Of a stretch of DNA of 64,000 nt, positions 46,203 through 54,908 are shown in pieces (the first letter of the stretch is position 1; each line of letters opens with the position of its first letter). Origin of the DNA: Paraburkholderia ginsengiterrae (GTDB taxonomy: Bacteria; Pseudomonadota; Gammaproteobacteria; Burkholderiales; Burkholderiaceae). Where the stretch lies: positions 1 through 64,000 of the forward strand of contig NZ_LXKA01000333.1 in assembly GCF_001645125.1 (NCBI RefSeq), written 5' to 3'. Under the pieces are notes generated by a model. It did no database searches. It had not been told where the DNA came from and saw nothing but the letters and a program-made list of their open reading frames with translations. The position numbers and the translations under genes are program-made.

Positions 46203-47111
46203 TCAGGCCCTGTCCCACGGCGGCACGCCTGCGAACGCGTCGACCAGAAAATCAATCGCCGCACGCACCTTCGCGCTCACGTGCCGGCGGCTCGGATATA
46301 GCGCGAGCACGTCGATATCCGGCAGCCGGAATTCAGGCAGCACCCGCACGAGCCGGCCGGCGCGCAGGTCGTCGCCGATCATGAAGGTCGGCTGCCAGAT
46401 CACGCCCTGCCCTGCAAGCGCCGCCGCGCGCGCCGTATCGCCGTTATTGGTGCGCATGTGGCAGTTGACTTCGACGGCGTGCGTCTTACCGTTGCTGTCG
46501 ATCAGTTGCCATTCGTCCCCGGTGGCGGAATAGGAATAGCCAATGCAACGGTGTCTCGCGAGATCCGCCGGTGTTTGCGGATGTTCCCAACGGCCCAGAT
46601 AGTCCGGGGAAGCGCAGAGGATGTTTCTCGAGGTCGCCAGCTTGCGGGCCGCGTGGTCAGCCGTGCCGGCACGCGAGATACGAATGGCGAGGTCGAAGCC
46701 CTCCTCCACAATGTCGACGACTCGATCGATCAGAGCAACCTCGAGTTCGACATCGGGATACTTCTGCATGAACTGAGGCCATAGCGGCGCCAGATGCAAA
46801 ATGCCGAAGGTAACCGGCGCATTGATGCGCAGCCGTCCGCGCGGCTCGATCGAGGTCGTCGATACCAGCCCTTCCGTTTCGGCGACGTCTTCCAGAATGG
46901 TGCTGCAGCGGGCGTAAAGCGTCTCGCCGCCCTCGGTCAGCGACAGCTTGCGTGAGGTGCGGTTGAGCAAGCGCGTGCCGAGATGCGCTTCCAGTTCATT
47001 CACGTAGCGGGTCACGTTCGCGGGCGACGTGTCGAGCGCGTCGGCCGCGCGCGCGAAGCTGCCGCGATTGACCACGGTCACGAAGACCTCAAAGGCGCGC
47101 AATCGGTCCAT
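46203..47111 (-). CDS. LysR-family transcriptional regulator
   Basis: A 302-residue regulator of the CrgA-like LysR subgroup. The N-terminal helix-turn-helix (DRLRAFEVFVTVVNRGSFAR, then AADALDTSPANVTRYVNELE) and the LLNRTSRKLSLTEGG turn are canonical. The effector domain has RGRLRINAPVTFGILHLAPL. It lies divergent from an SDR gene with a 136-base gap and probably controls it. Confidence 0.92.
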   Translation of the reverse strand: MDRLRAFEVFVTVVNRGSFARAADALDTSPANVTRYVNELEAHLGTRLLNRTSRKLSLTEGGETLYARCSTILEDVAETEGLVSTTSIEPRGRLRINAPVTFGILHLAPLWPQFMQKYPDVELEVALIDRVVDIVEEGFDLAIRISRAGTADHAARKLATSRNILCASPDYLGRWEHPQTPADLARHRCIGYSYSATGDEWQLIDSNGKTHAVEVNCHMRTNNGDTARAAALAGQGVIWQPTFMIGDDLRAGRLVRVLPEFRLPDIDVLALYPSRRHVSAKVRAAIDFLVDAFAGVPPWDRA

Positions 47112-47247
47112 GCTTCGCCCCTACATTCATAAAAGCTGAATGATACCGCCATTATTTTGGCCTTTCCGCCACAAGGTGGAAATCCTATAGTGCTCTCACT
47201 GACCGACGCACTGGGGCTCGGTCCACCAACTCAGCCGGAGATAGAAC

Positions 47248-48012
47248 ATGCAACGCTTGACAGGAAAAGTCGCCATCGTGACGGGCGCAAGCGCAGGGAT
47301 TGGCCGTGCCGCGGCAAAGCTGTTCGCCGCGGAGGGCGCCAAGGTCGTCGTGGCCGCGCGCCGCCAGGCCGAACTCGACACGCTAGTTACGGAGATCGTC
47401 AGCGCAGGTGGCGAAGCTGCCGCACTCGCAGGCGACGCGCAATCCGAGGACTTCGCGAAGTCGCTGGTCGCATTCGCCGTAGAACGCTTTGGCCGTCTCG
47501 ACATCGCTTACAACAATGCCGGGACGCTAGGGGAAATGGGGCCGTCCACAGGCGTATCCGAAGACGGCTGGTCCGCCACGATCGCGACCAATCTGACCAG
47601 CGCGTTTCTGGGCGCAAAGCATCAGATTCCTGAAATGGTCAAGCATGGCGGCGGATCGATTATCTTCACGTCGACGTTCGTCGGCTACTCGTTCGCCTTC
47701 CCGGGGACTGCCGCCTATGCGGCGAGCAAGTCCGGCCTGATTGGCCTGACGCAAGCGCTCGCGGCCGAGTACGGGCCGCAAGGTGTGCGCGTCAACGCAA
47801 TCCTTCCGGGCGCGGTGGACACGGAAATGTATCGCGACATGAACGACACGGCTGAATCGCAAGCGTTCGTGACGAACCTGCACGCGCTCAAGCGCGTCGC
47901 CAGGCCGGAAGAGATCGCACGGTCGGCGCTCTATCTGGCCTCCGACGATTCGTCCTTCGTGACGGGTACGGCTTCGCTGGTTGACGGTGGCGCCTCGATT
48001 ACGCGCACCTGA
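47248..48012 (+). CDS. Short-chain dehydrogenase/reductase (SDR)
   Basis: A 254-residue classical SDR: TGASAGIGRAAAKLF, NNAGTLGEMG, FTSTFVGYSFAFPGTAAYAA with catalytic Tyr and YAASKSGLIG, and a C-terminal VTGTASLVDGGASI. Length and pattern resemble glucose/3-oxoacyl-ACP reductase-type enzymes. GGAGATAGAA precedes the ATG. It is divergent from and probably regulated by the LysR protein. Confidence 0.9.
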   Translation: MQRLTGKVAIVTGASAGIGRAAAKLFAAEGAKVVVAARRQAELDTLVTEIVSAGGEAAALAGDAQSEDFAKSLVAFAVERFGRLDIAYNNAGTLGEMGPSTGVSEDGWSATIATNLTSAFLGAKHQIPEMVKHGGGSIIFTSTFVGYSFAFPGTAAYAASKSGLIGLTQALAAEYGPQGVRVNAILPGAVDTEMYRDMNDTAESQAFVTNLHALKRVARPEEIARSALYLASDDSSFVTGTASLVDGGASITRT

Positions 48013-48085
48013 GTGGTGTGATGGCGGAGTCTGGCGCGCGGCAGGCAGTCGAAGTGCTGTTCGGCTACCGCGCGCCGAAGTCACC

Positions 48086-48117
48086 GCTGGCCGACGCCAT
48101 AACAGGCGTCGGCCAGC
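48086..48117. terminator. Perfect 13-bp inverted repeat between convergent SDR genes
   Basis: GCTGGCCGACGCC and GGCGTCGGCCAGC are exact complements around a 6-base loop (ATAACA), 74 bases after the + SDR stop and 25 bases from the end of the minus SDR gene. Position and strength fit a bidirectional terminator. Confidence 0.7.
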
Positions 48118-48141
48118 GTCATCTTGCCGGAGGACGGCAGT

Positions 48142-48897
48142 TCACCCGCCAAACAGCTCCACCGCCTGCGCATTGAAGCCATTGACGAACGCATGCTCGC
48201 CAGGGCCCGGGTTCGCGCGCATCGGCTTCGCACCTTCAACCAGAACCTCATCCACGTCCGTTCCAAGCACTGCCATCGTTTCATTGATGAAGTCGTCGAG
48301 CGGCATCGCCTGTTCGGCCTCGCGGCTGTTCATCAGGTCCGTGCGCACCCAGGGCGGCGCGATCTCGAGCACGCGAACCTTCGAGTTCCGCAGCATGAAG
48401 CGTTGCGAGAGAACGTACGAATGCAGTGCCGCCTTGGTCGACGAATACACCGACGTCACGGCCAACGGCACGAAGGCCAGTACCGAACTCGTATAGGCCA
48501 CCACCGCGTCGTTTTTCGTCTTGAGGTGGTCGATCAGCGCCGACGTCATGCGGATCGGGCCGATGAGGTTGGTCGTGACGGTGTCCACCAGCAGCGCATC
48601 GTCGATATGGCCGCCCGCCTGGTCGGGCTGCATGATGCCGGCGTTATTGATCAGCACGTTCAGGTCCGGATAGTCGGCGATCAGTTGCGCCGCAACCTTC
48701 TCGATGCTGGCCGGGTTGGTAATGTCGAGTTCGACTGCCGACATGCCGGGATTCGCCGCCACCACCTCGTCGAGATGGCTGCGCCGGCGGCCGCTGATGA
48801 TGACCTTGTTGCCGCGCTGATGGAGCGCCTCGGCGAGCCCGCGGCCAATGCCTGAACCGCCGCCCGTAATGAAGATCGTGTTTCCAGTGAGTTTCAT
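48142..48897 (-). CDS. Short-chain dehydrogenase/reductase (DltE-like SDR)
   Basis: A 251-residue SDR: TGGGSGIGRGLAEALHQRG, NNAGIMQPDQ, YTSSVLAFVPLAVTSVYSST with YSSTKAALHSY catalytic Tyr/Lys, and EIAPPWVRTDLM. It matches oxidoreductases of the DltE-like group. GGAAGCG precedes the ATG. It is the second gene of a pair with the SnoaL-like protein 42 bases upstream; both lie beside a broken TetR gene that may once have controlled them. Confidence 0.88.
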   Translation of the reverse strand: MKLTGNTIFITGGGSGIGRGLAEALHQRGNKVIISGRRRSHLDEVVAANPGMSAVELDITNPASIEKVAAQLIADYPDLNVLINNAGIMQPDQAGGHIDDALLVDTVTTNLIGPIRMTSALIDHLKTKNDAVVAYTSSVLAFVPLAVTSVYSSTKAALHSYVLSQRFMLRNSKVRVLEIAPPWVRTDLMNSREAEQAMPLDDFINETMAVLGTDVDEVLVEGAKPMRANPGPGEHAFVNGFNAQAVELFGG

Positions 48898-48939
48898 GAT
48901 CGCTTCCTTTGGATGCTTAAGTGATGAGTGATGGCGTGC

Positions 48940-49341
48940 TCAGGCAGGGAACCGGTCGCCGAACATCGGCAGGCCGCTTGCCGATTCCGCCTTGGTGGCT
49001 TCGTCCTGCAGGACGTCCCAGTGCTCGGCCAGCTTGCCGTTTTCGAAGCGAACGACGTCGGCCGCGATCCATGACGCGGGCCGGCCATGGCCGGAGAAGC
49101 GCCCGTGTGCAATGACATAGTCGCCCTCGGCCAGGATCAGATGGTTCTCGTAGCGCAAGGTATCGGGCAGCGCGCGGACCAGATTGAACAGGCCGTCGCG
49201 TCCGGGCGGGATATGCGCGCTGTGCTGAATGTAGCTGTCGGACCAGAAGCGCTCGGCCGCGGCGTAGTCGCGCTTGTTGAACAGCGCCTCGAACGCTTCC
49301 AGCACTAAAGCCTTGTTCTGCTCGGCGGTTGTCTTCGTCAT
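48940..49341 (-). CDS. SnoaL-like (NTF2-fold) protein
   Basis: A 133-residue NTF2-fold protein: KALVLEAFEALFNKRDYAAA, YIQHSAHIPPGRDGLFNLVR, and HGRPASWIAADVVRFENGKL then AEHWDVLQDEA. These are typical SnoaL/polyketide-cyclase-like scaffolds. The family includes isomerases and cyclases, but many members have no known activity. AGAGAGT precedes the ATG. It is the first gene of the pair with the SDR. Confidence 0.85.
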   Translation of the reverse strand: MTKTTAEQNKALVLEAFEALFNKRDYAAAERFWSDSYIQHSAHIPPGRDGLFNLVRALPDTLRYENHLILAEGDYVIAHGRFSGHGRPASWIAADVVRFENGKLAEHWDVLQDEATKAESASGLPMFGDRFPA

Positions 49342-49444
49342 GATGGGACTCTCTTCAAAGATTCAGGTAACGACGCCCTCAGGCGCCGGTTAGACATCGT
49401 GCCCCCTGCTATCTGGAGGTCCAGTTCAGGAAGGTCATACTTAA

Positions 49445-49466
49445 GACAATGGTGAATGACATTGTC
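49445..49466. promoter_or_regulatory. TetR-type operator copy 1
   Basis: GACAATG and CATTGTC form a 22-base inverted repeat with an 8-base spacer (GTGAATGA). It lies in the gap between the SnoaL gene and the TetR remnant, about 105 bases upstream of the SnoaL start. Confidence 0.6.
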
Positions 49467-49500
49467 GTTGAGATGGATTCTGCGCGGCCACCCACGCAAT

Positions 49501-49522
49501 GTCAATGGTGATCGACATTGTA
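49501..49522. promoter_or_regulatory. TetR-type operator copy 2
   Basis: A near match to the repeat at 49445: G(T)CAATGGTGA then GACATTGT with the same 8-base spacing, differing in few positions, 56 bases away. It overlaps the start region of the decayed TetR gene, as expected for autoregulation. Confidence 0.6.
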
Positions 49523-49796
49523 TTTTTCGATGGAATTGATTGGGACGCTGTGGGCCGTTGTGGGCCGCTCTGGGCTTTTTTTGGCCGAAGGGAGGGAGAT
49601 TGGGTGTTTTTCAGGCAGCGGGCGGGCGAAAAACCGCCGCGCGATCACGGCGGCGGCCCGCTTCAGGCAAAGCGGTGTCTACAACCACTTCACGTCAAAA
49701 GACGCGTAGGTCGCTTTGGTGATGGAAAAGCAATGGAAGAAGGCCGGGAGGCTGGCGCCTCCCGGAGCCGCGCGAACTCAGCCGTTCACGATGCGG
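49518..49796 (+). pseudogene. Wrecked TetR-family regulator
   Basis: A short frame carries RAKNRRAITAAARFRQSG directly joined to VYNHFTSKDA, which look like helix 1 and the last helix of a TetR DNA-binding domain. The middle (about 20 residues, helices 2 and 3) is missing, and a TAG follows where the next residues (VALV) would continue SKDA. The region before it is AT- and G-rich and holds a tandem TGTGGGCCG repeat (about 49549-49569). No C-terminal ligand domain remains. It sits beside two operator-like palindromes. Confidence 0.65.
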
Positions 49797-50813
49797 TCAT
49801 TCGGCGCCATGCGGGAATAGCTTGCGCTGCCGCTTTTCGCGGTACATAGCGGCGTCCGCCAGTTCCAGCGCCTGATCGACGGTGACGAGTCTGACAGCGA
49901 TCACACCCGCGCTCACGCCGGCGTAATCAATGGCCCTGCCGCCGAGCGCGTAGAGCCCGCGAGTCGCCTCGGAAGCGCGTTTCTGCAACTGCTCCGCTAC
50001 GCGGTGCGCCTGCTTTTCGCCGACCGGGCCGGGCGCCACCATGGCGAATTCATCACCGCCCACGCGCGCCAGCATGTCCATGTCGCGCACAATGCCGGCA
50101 AGACGTTTTGCACACTCGCCCAGGAAGTGATCGCCGATGACGTGGCCGTATGAATCGTTAATGCTCTTGAAGTCGTCGAGATCGATGATGCCGACGATGA
50201 CGTACGAGCCGTCCCTCGCCGCCCGCGCCAATAGCCTGCCGAGTTCGTCGTGGAGAGCCCGCCGGTTGGGCAGGCCGGTCAGCGAGTCGGTCAACGCGAA
50301 GTTCGCGAGGTATTCGTTTGATCGCCGGAGCTCCTCGAGCAAACGCTCCCGCTCGACATGCTGCCCGATCAGCTTCGAAAAGATGTTCAAGGCGCTGAAC
50401 GCTTGCGGATCGAGCGACTGGCTGTGCTTGCTCGCCCCACACAACGTACCGATCACCGCCCCATTACTCGCGCGAATGGGCGCGCTTGCGTAGGTCTCGA
50501 TCCCGAGAGCCCGCGCCGCTTCCGAATCGCCCCAGATCTCGCTCGCGTTGGACGTAAACCGGCGCCCTTCTTCCAGACAGCGTTTGCATAGCGTGTCGGA
50601 CCATGGGACAGTCAGTCCCTCGGGGATCAGGAGTTCACCCGTGTTTCTTACGTAGTCGACGGACTGCACGCCCGCCTCTTCATCAATCGTGGTCAGGTAC
50701 ACGGATTCCAGGCCAGTGATCAGTTCGAGCATTTCCAGCAATGGCCTCGCGAGCTGCTCCAGACTCTCGGCCGAAGCAACCGACTCGGATAGCCGCTCAA
50801 GCGTCAACTCCAT
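49797..50813 (-). CDS. GAF-GGDEF diguanylate cyclase
   Basis: A 338-residue protein. The N-terminal GAF domain (about 20-160) has TGLESVYLTTIDEEAG and PWSDTLCKRCLEEGRRFTSN; its CxxC is noteworthy. A linker coil (GQHVERERLLEELRRS) joins the GGDEF domain with LTGLPNRRALHDEL and the active site RVGGDEFAM near residue 250. No RxxD inhibitory site is clear. It would make cyclic di-GMP in the cytoplasm in response to a GAF signal. It is a single gene. Confidence 0.92.
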   Translation of the reverse strand: MELTLERLSESVASAESLEQLARPLLEMLELITGLESVYLTTIDEEAGVQSVDYVRNTGELLIPEGLTVPWSDTLCKRCLEEGRRFTSNASEIWGDSEAARALGIETYASAPIRASNGAVIGTLCGASKHSQSLDPQAFSALNIFSKLIGQHVERERLLEELRRSNEYLANFALTDSLTGLPNRRALHDELGRLLARAARDGSYVIVGIIDLDDFKSINDSYGHVIGDHFLGECAKRLAGIVRDMDMLARVGGDEFAMVAPGPVGEKQAHRVAEQLQKRASEATRGLYALGGRAIDYAGVSAGVIAVRLVTVDQALELADAAMYREKRQRKLFPHGAE

Positions 50814-50966
50814 GTGAACCTCTTATTCGCTAATTGACTTTTTCGACTCAGGATCGCTGGCTGCCGCCACCCAGTCGATTCCTCGGTCAGAACCCCTCCG
50901 GTGGCTCAGTGTACTGGGCCAGCTTAGTATATTTGACTCGGGTATTCCACAACACGCCAACAAGAA

Positions 50967-51197
50967 TCAAACTACCGTGTCAGTAATGCGAACGTGAGCA
51001 TCGGTGATATGGAAGCCATGCTTCTCGATGTCGTCCAGACACGCCGCCGGATCGACGCCGGGGGTGGGTTCGTCGCGGTTCAGTTCTACTGACTTAAATG
51101 GGACCCAAGGCGAGAACTTTGCCGGCAAATTCGCTGCTGCAGCATCCGCCGTAAAGCCGAACACACGGCCAGGCCCCCGAAATATATGAACAAGCAT
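50967..51197 (-). CDS. Small conserved-looking hypothetical protein
   Basis: A 76-residue protein. ATG 51197 has AGGAG 8 bases upstream and begins MLVHIFRGPGRVFGFTADAA. The rest includes LPAKFSPWVPFKSVELNRDE and CLDDIEKHGFHITDAHVRIT. The frame stays open further upstream without similarity. No signal peptide or helix is evident. I do not recognise the function; the layout looks like a real small gene. Confidence 0.65.
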   Translation of the reverse strand: MLVHIFRGPGRVFGFTADAAAANLPAKFSPWVPFKSVELNRDEPTPGVDPAACLDDIEKHGFHITDAHVRITDTVV

Positions 51198-51252
51198 TTC
51201 GCACACTCCTGTAACGGCCAAACACGCTCGGCCGAATTGGCATCTGGACAAT

Positions 51253-51870
51253 TCAACGGCCCTTCTCAAACGCTAGTCGCGTCCATAACACCCCCTCGTT
51301 CCGGTTCACCTGCTGAATCGATTGGATTCGAAGCTCGAGCACGGGTCGCAACGCGTGGAGGCCCGCGAGCTGAATGGTCTCGTTCGCGGAAACGTCGAAC
51401 ATGCGCCGGCCTTCGGGAACGGGTCCATGCCGCAAGGACATGATCAACACACCACCATCGAGCAACAGGGAACTGACCGTGTGCATGGCTCGACGGCGCT
51501 GCTCGGCATCAAGGTGCATCCATACGGCTGTGAGCATGACCACATCGAATGTTTCCGGCCTCGAACGCAGGACGGCGAGCTCAGGGAGACTGTCATCGAG
51601 CCATTCAACCTGGCATGACGGACACAGATTGATTCCGGCGGCACGCAGTTGATCGACCGGCTCAACGGCCACGACCGAGTGGCCCATCGCTGCAAACGCG
51701 GCCGCATCCACCCCTGCCCCGGCGCCAACATCGAGAATGCGAGACGGAGCATTGGGTATCAGGTGCAGAACCGGCTTGTGTTGCCCGGCAAATGGAATGC
51801 TCCGCCAGCGCCTGATAAGCGACTGCGCATGCTCCGCGTAACCTTCCGTGCCGCTTACGTTGATGGACAT
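51253..51870 (-). CDS. SAM-dependent methyltransferase
   Basis: A 205-residue class I methyltransferase. Motif I is RILDVGAGAGVDAAAFAAMG near residue 45, the acidic motif II region VVAVEPVDQL follows, and DVVMLTAVWMHLDAEQRR is the post-motif segment. The N-terminus has YAEHAQSLIRRWRSIPFAGQ. It would methylate a small molecule; the substrate is unknown. It lies between the small gene and the Amj-like gene on the same strand, so they may be co-transcribed. Confidence 0.88.
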   Translation of the reverse strand: MSINVSGTEGYAEHAQSLIRRWRSIPFAGQHKPVLHLIPNAPSRILDVGAGAGVDAAAFAAMGHSVVAVEPVDQLRAAGINLCPSCQVEWLDDSLPELAVLRSRPETFDVVMLTAVWMHLDAEQRRRAMHTVSSLLLDGGVLIMSLRHGPVPEGRRMFDVSANETIQLAGLHALRPVLELRIQSIQQVNRNEGVLWTRLAFEKGR

Positions 51871-51915
51871 CGATCGCGCTTCGGATCACCGTGGTTTCCG
51901 AAGTTTGCCATATTG

Positions 51916-52719
51916 CTAAATGAGTTCCGCGACACGCACGATAACGAGTGCCGCTGGAACGAGCGCCGCCTGCGCACACAGTGTGTCGAGAACGCGCGCG
52001 CCCGCGAGCGTTGTGATGGCACGCCTGAAACTGTTTTCGGAGATCCGGCCTTCAATGACGTCGTCCGTCATCACTGAAACTTGCGGGTCGATGACGACTG
52101 CCAATACGACCGTCGCGAAGCCATTGATCACTGACGACAGATTGGCGCATGTCACTCGCAAATCGGGTTTCAGGTATCCGGCATAGAGCGACGCAAAAAC
52201 GCCTACCGTCCAGATCGCCATCGCGAGAACGTTCAGCCCTATCACCTTCCAGGAAACACCCGCGCCTGCGGTCAGTTGCGTGACGTTGTGCCGGGAAGGA
52301 AGCCGCGCGCCGGTCCGGATATAGTTGACGCCTCCGCGACTGAAGATATGGAGCAGCAGACGGGAAATCGAGCGGTTAGCCTGAAAGTGATCGACGGCGC
52401 GGCTGAAATAACGCTGGAATGTGGGAATAAGAAATGTCCCGACGATGCTCGCCACTGTGGCGGCCAGCAGGAAAAGCCGAAAGTCGCCGAGCAGGCCATG
52501 CTCCATGTGGCGCGCGATATCGAGTTCAACCCGCTTCGCTATGAATGGCCCCTGAAAAGAATTCGCCGTTCGCGAGACCAAGGCAATGATCCCGAATAGA
52601 GAAAATGACAAGGCGACCCGGCGTGTGCGAACACCGGCGATCCGCACGGCATAGGCCAGTGTCGCGATCACATGGATTACAAATGTAAGCCCGCAGATGA
52701 TCAGAAGCTGAGTATCCAT
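51916..52719 (-). CDS. amj: Amj-type lipid II flippase (DUF2837)
   Basis: A 267-residue, multi-helix membrane protein. The N-terminus LTFVIHVIATLAYAVRIAGV, RTRRVALSFSLFGIIALVSR and TANSFQGPFIAKRVE are strongly like the Amj family (alternate to MurJ), which moves peptidoglycan precursor lipid II across the membrane. The C-terminal part GFATVVLAVVIDPQVSVMTD fits too. Amj is best known from Gram-positives; a copy here is unusual but the similarity is clear. The methyltransferase lies 45 bases downstream. Confidence 0.8.
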   Translation of the reverse strand: MDTQLLIICGLTFVIHVIATLAYAVRIAGVRTRRVALSFSLFGIIALVSRTANSFQGPFIAKRVELDIARHMEHGLLGDFRLFLLAATVASIVGTFLIPTFQRYFSRAVDHFQANRSISRLLLHIFSRGGVNYIRTGARLPSRHNVTQLTAGAGVSWKVIGLNVLAMAIWTVGVFASLYAGYLKPDLRVTCANLSSVINGFATVVLAVVIDPQVSVMTDDVIEGRISENSFRRAITTLAGARVLDTLCAQAALVPAALVIVRVAELI

Positions 52720-52776
52720 GCTGTCGCCGCGAGGTTGGCAGGAGCACCAGTCTACCGGAGCCCCTCCCCGCTGCCG

Positions 52777-53961
52777 TCAGAAAGTGTGGCGGATTGCAGC
52801 GCGAACGAGCACCTGCCGCGACGTTGACGAAAGGTCCTGCGCACCGGGCACGTAGGCACGATCGAGCGACGAACCAGTCCGATCGCCGGCCACCAGCTGA
52901 TACATGCCCTGCAGATAAATATCCGTTCGCTTCGACAGGTTGTAATCCGCCATCAGTCCGGCTGTGTGAATGCCTGGCTTCGCGCTGCCCGCCGTCGTGT
53001 CGAAGCGTTCGATGGTGTAGACATACTCCGCGCCAACGAAAAACGCCGGCGTGAACTGGTATTTGCCGTTCAATTCGAAATTCTGAAACTTCAGTGAAGT
53101 CAGCGTACCGCCGGCAAGCGGTCCCGCGACAGGCTGAATTGTTTCCGCCCCGCTCAGATAGGCGACGTTGGCGGTGGGCTGGTCCATGCGCGTGTTCGTG
53201 TAGGCAAAACCGATCGTCGCCAACCCGGCCGTGTAGTTGACGCCGGCTCCGAATATCTGCAACTTCGACGAAACGAAATTGCCATCTGCACCCAGCGAGC
53301 CGCCCGCGCCGGAAATGGCGCCGCCGGGCGTGGCCGCCGGGTTGTTCGCATTGAGGTAAGCCGCTGCAAAGAGCCAGTCACCGACCGCATATTGCGCGCC
53401 CACGCTCATCTGCCGATTGTTGGCAAAGCCCGCATCGTTGCTGAAGCTATACGTTCCGCCGAATGAAAAGCCGCCGAAGGTTGGGCTGGCGTACTTGACC
53501 GTGTTGTTCACGCGAAACGTATTGTCGGTGTTGTCGTTATCGTAAGGATGCGAGAACGCGTAGCCGCCCCAGTTGCCATTCGCCGTGGTCTGCGCGAGAT
53601 AGTCGACGACCGAATCGTACTGGCGGCCCAGCGTAATCGTCCCGAAGCGCTCGCTGGACAGGCCGACGAACGCCTGACGTCCGAACTCGCGGCCACCTTG
53701 CGCAAACGCCCCGTTGCTGGCGTTGAAGCCGCTTTCCAGCTGGAACACCGTGCTTAAGCCGCCACCAAGATCTTCGGTCCCCTTCAAACCCCATCGGCTC
53801 CCCTGCGCATAACCGCTGGTCATTTCGTAGACCTGGTGGCCGTCCGAGTTGTTCGTGAAATCGATACCCTCATCGATCAAACCATACAACGTCACACTGC
53901 TCTGGGCTAACGCGGGGACGGTGGCACTGCACAAGACTACAGCCGAGATTATCTTTTTCAT
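52777..53961 (-). CDS. Burkholderia-type outer-membrane porin
   Basis: A 394-residue general porin: signal peptide MKKIISAVVLCSATVPALAQ, then SSVTLYGLIDEGIDFTNNSD, GSRWGLKGTEDLGGGLSTVF, the FGRQAFVGLSSERFGTITLG strand and LGRQYDSV. The end has VLVRAAIRHTF with the terminal Phe needed for barrel insertion. It is very typical of the OmpC-like trimeric porins of Burkholderia. It is a single gene with the substrate-binding protein 108 bases upstream on the same strand. Confidence 0.95.
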   Translation of the reverse strand: MKKIISAVVLCSATVPALAQSSVTLYGLIDEGIDFTNNSDGHQVYEMTSGYAQGSRWGLKGTEDLGGGLSTVFQLESGFNASNGAFAQGGREFGRQAFVGLSSERFGTITLGRQYDSVVDYLAQTTANGNWGGYAFSHPYDNDNTDNTFRVNNTVKYASPTFGGFSFGGTYSFSNDAGFANNRQMSVGAQYAVGDWLFAAAYLNANNPAATPGGAISGAGGSLGADGNFVSSKLQIFGAGVNYTAGLATIGFAYTNTRMDQPTANVAYLSGAETIQPVAGPLAGGTLTSLKFQNFELNGKYQFTPAFFVGAEYVYTIERFDTTAGSAKPGIHTAGLMADYNLSKRTDIYLQGMYQLVAGDRTGSSLDRAYVPGAQDLSSTSRQVLVRAAIRHTF

Positions 53962-54069
53962 GTAGCTTCCATTTTTTTCGTCATGCTAAATATTTACGAT
54001 GGCGACTATGCTTGCCTTCTTCCTTGCTCACCGACCGCATGCCTTGCAGGCCAATGCGGTTCGGCATAG

Positions 54070-54864
54070 TTACTTCGCGCCGTAAATGTCGAAGTCGAAA
54101 TACTTTTTGTTGATGCGCGCGTAGGTGCCATTTGCCAGTATCGTCGCGAGCGCCTGGTTGAATGCGTCGCGTAACTCGACGTCCTGCTTGCGCAGTCCGA
54201 GGCCATCGCCCTGACCGAAATACTTCGGGTCGTCGATCGACGAACCCGCGAACTCGAAGTCCTTGCCTTCAGGTTTTTTCAGGAAGCCGTCGCTGGCTTC
54301 AATCGATGCCTGGAATGCCGCATCGAGACGCCCCGACATCAGATCGGCGAACACCTGATCCTGGTTCTGATAGGCCACGACTTCAACCCCGGCCGGCTGC
54401 CACATGGCACGCGCGTAGTCTTCCTGACTCGAGCCCTGCTCGACGCCAACGCGCTTGCCCTTGAGCGAGGACGCAACCGGCAGCAGCGGCGAGCCACGCC
54501 TCACCACGAGCCGCGCCGGGGCGTTCGAGATTTTGTTGGAAAAAGCGATCTGCTCCATGCGTTTCGGCGTGATCGTCATGGATGAGGAAATCACGTCGAA
54601 CTTGCGCGCGATGAGGCCGGGAATCATGCCGTCGAAACTCATCTCCACCCACACACATTTCGCATGCATCTGCGCGCACAACGCGTTCGCAATGTCCACG
54701 CCGAAGCCGGTCAGTTTGCCGTCCGGCGTTTTGTACTCCAACGGCGGATAGGTCGGGTCGACGGCAAGCCGGATCTCCCTGCCGGTCCAGTCGGCCGCGT
54801 GCGCCGCGCCGGATATAGCCGCGCAGGCAAGAGCAAGCGTAATCGTCCAGTTCTTCATTTGCAT
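54070..54864 (-). CDS. Amino-acid ABC transporter substrate-binding protein
   Basis: A 264-residue periplasmic binding protein of the lysine/arginine/ornithine type. Signal peptide MQMKNWTITLALACAAISGA to AHA, then EIRLAVDPTYPPLEYKTPDG, FGVDIANALCAQMHAKCVWV and FDVISSSMTITPKRMEQIAF are typical. No permease or ATPase gene is adjacent. It precedes nothing else on its strand but lies just downstream of the M20 hydrolase (45-base gap), so it may deliver an amide or amino-acid conjugate to be hydrolysed. Confidence 0.9.
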   Translation of the reverse strand: MQMKNWTITLALACAAISGAAHAADWTGREIRLAVDPTYPPLEYKTPDGKLTGFGVDIANALCAQMHAKCVWVEMSFDGMIPGLIARKFDVISSSMTITPKRMEQIAFSNKISNAPARLVVRRGSPLLPVASSLKGKRVGVEQGSSQEDYARAMWQPAGVEVVAYQNQDQVFADLMSGRLDAAFQASIEASDGFLKKPEGKDFEFAGSSIDDPKYFGQGDGLGLRKQDVELRDAFNQALATILANGTYARINKKYFDFDIYGAK

Positions 54865-54908
54865 ATCTCCTTCTGTTGTATGAATGGTTTAGCCGGCATG
54901 TGTGTGCG

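Noticed and set aside
49499-49849. 116-codon plus-strand frame near the TetR remnant
   Set aside because: Wrong frame for the TetR fragments and overlaps the GGDEF gene end; no family match.
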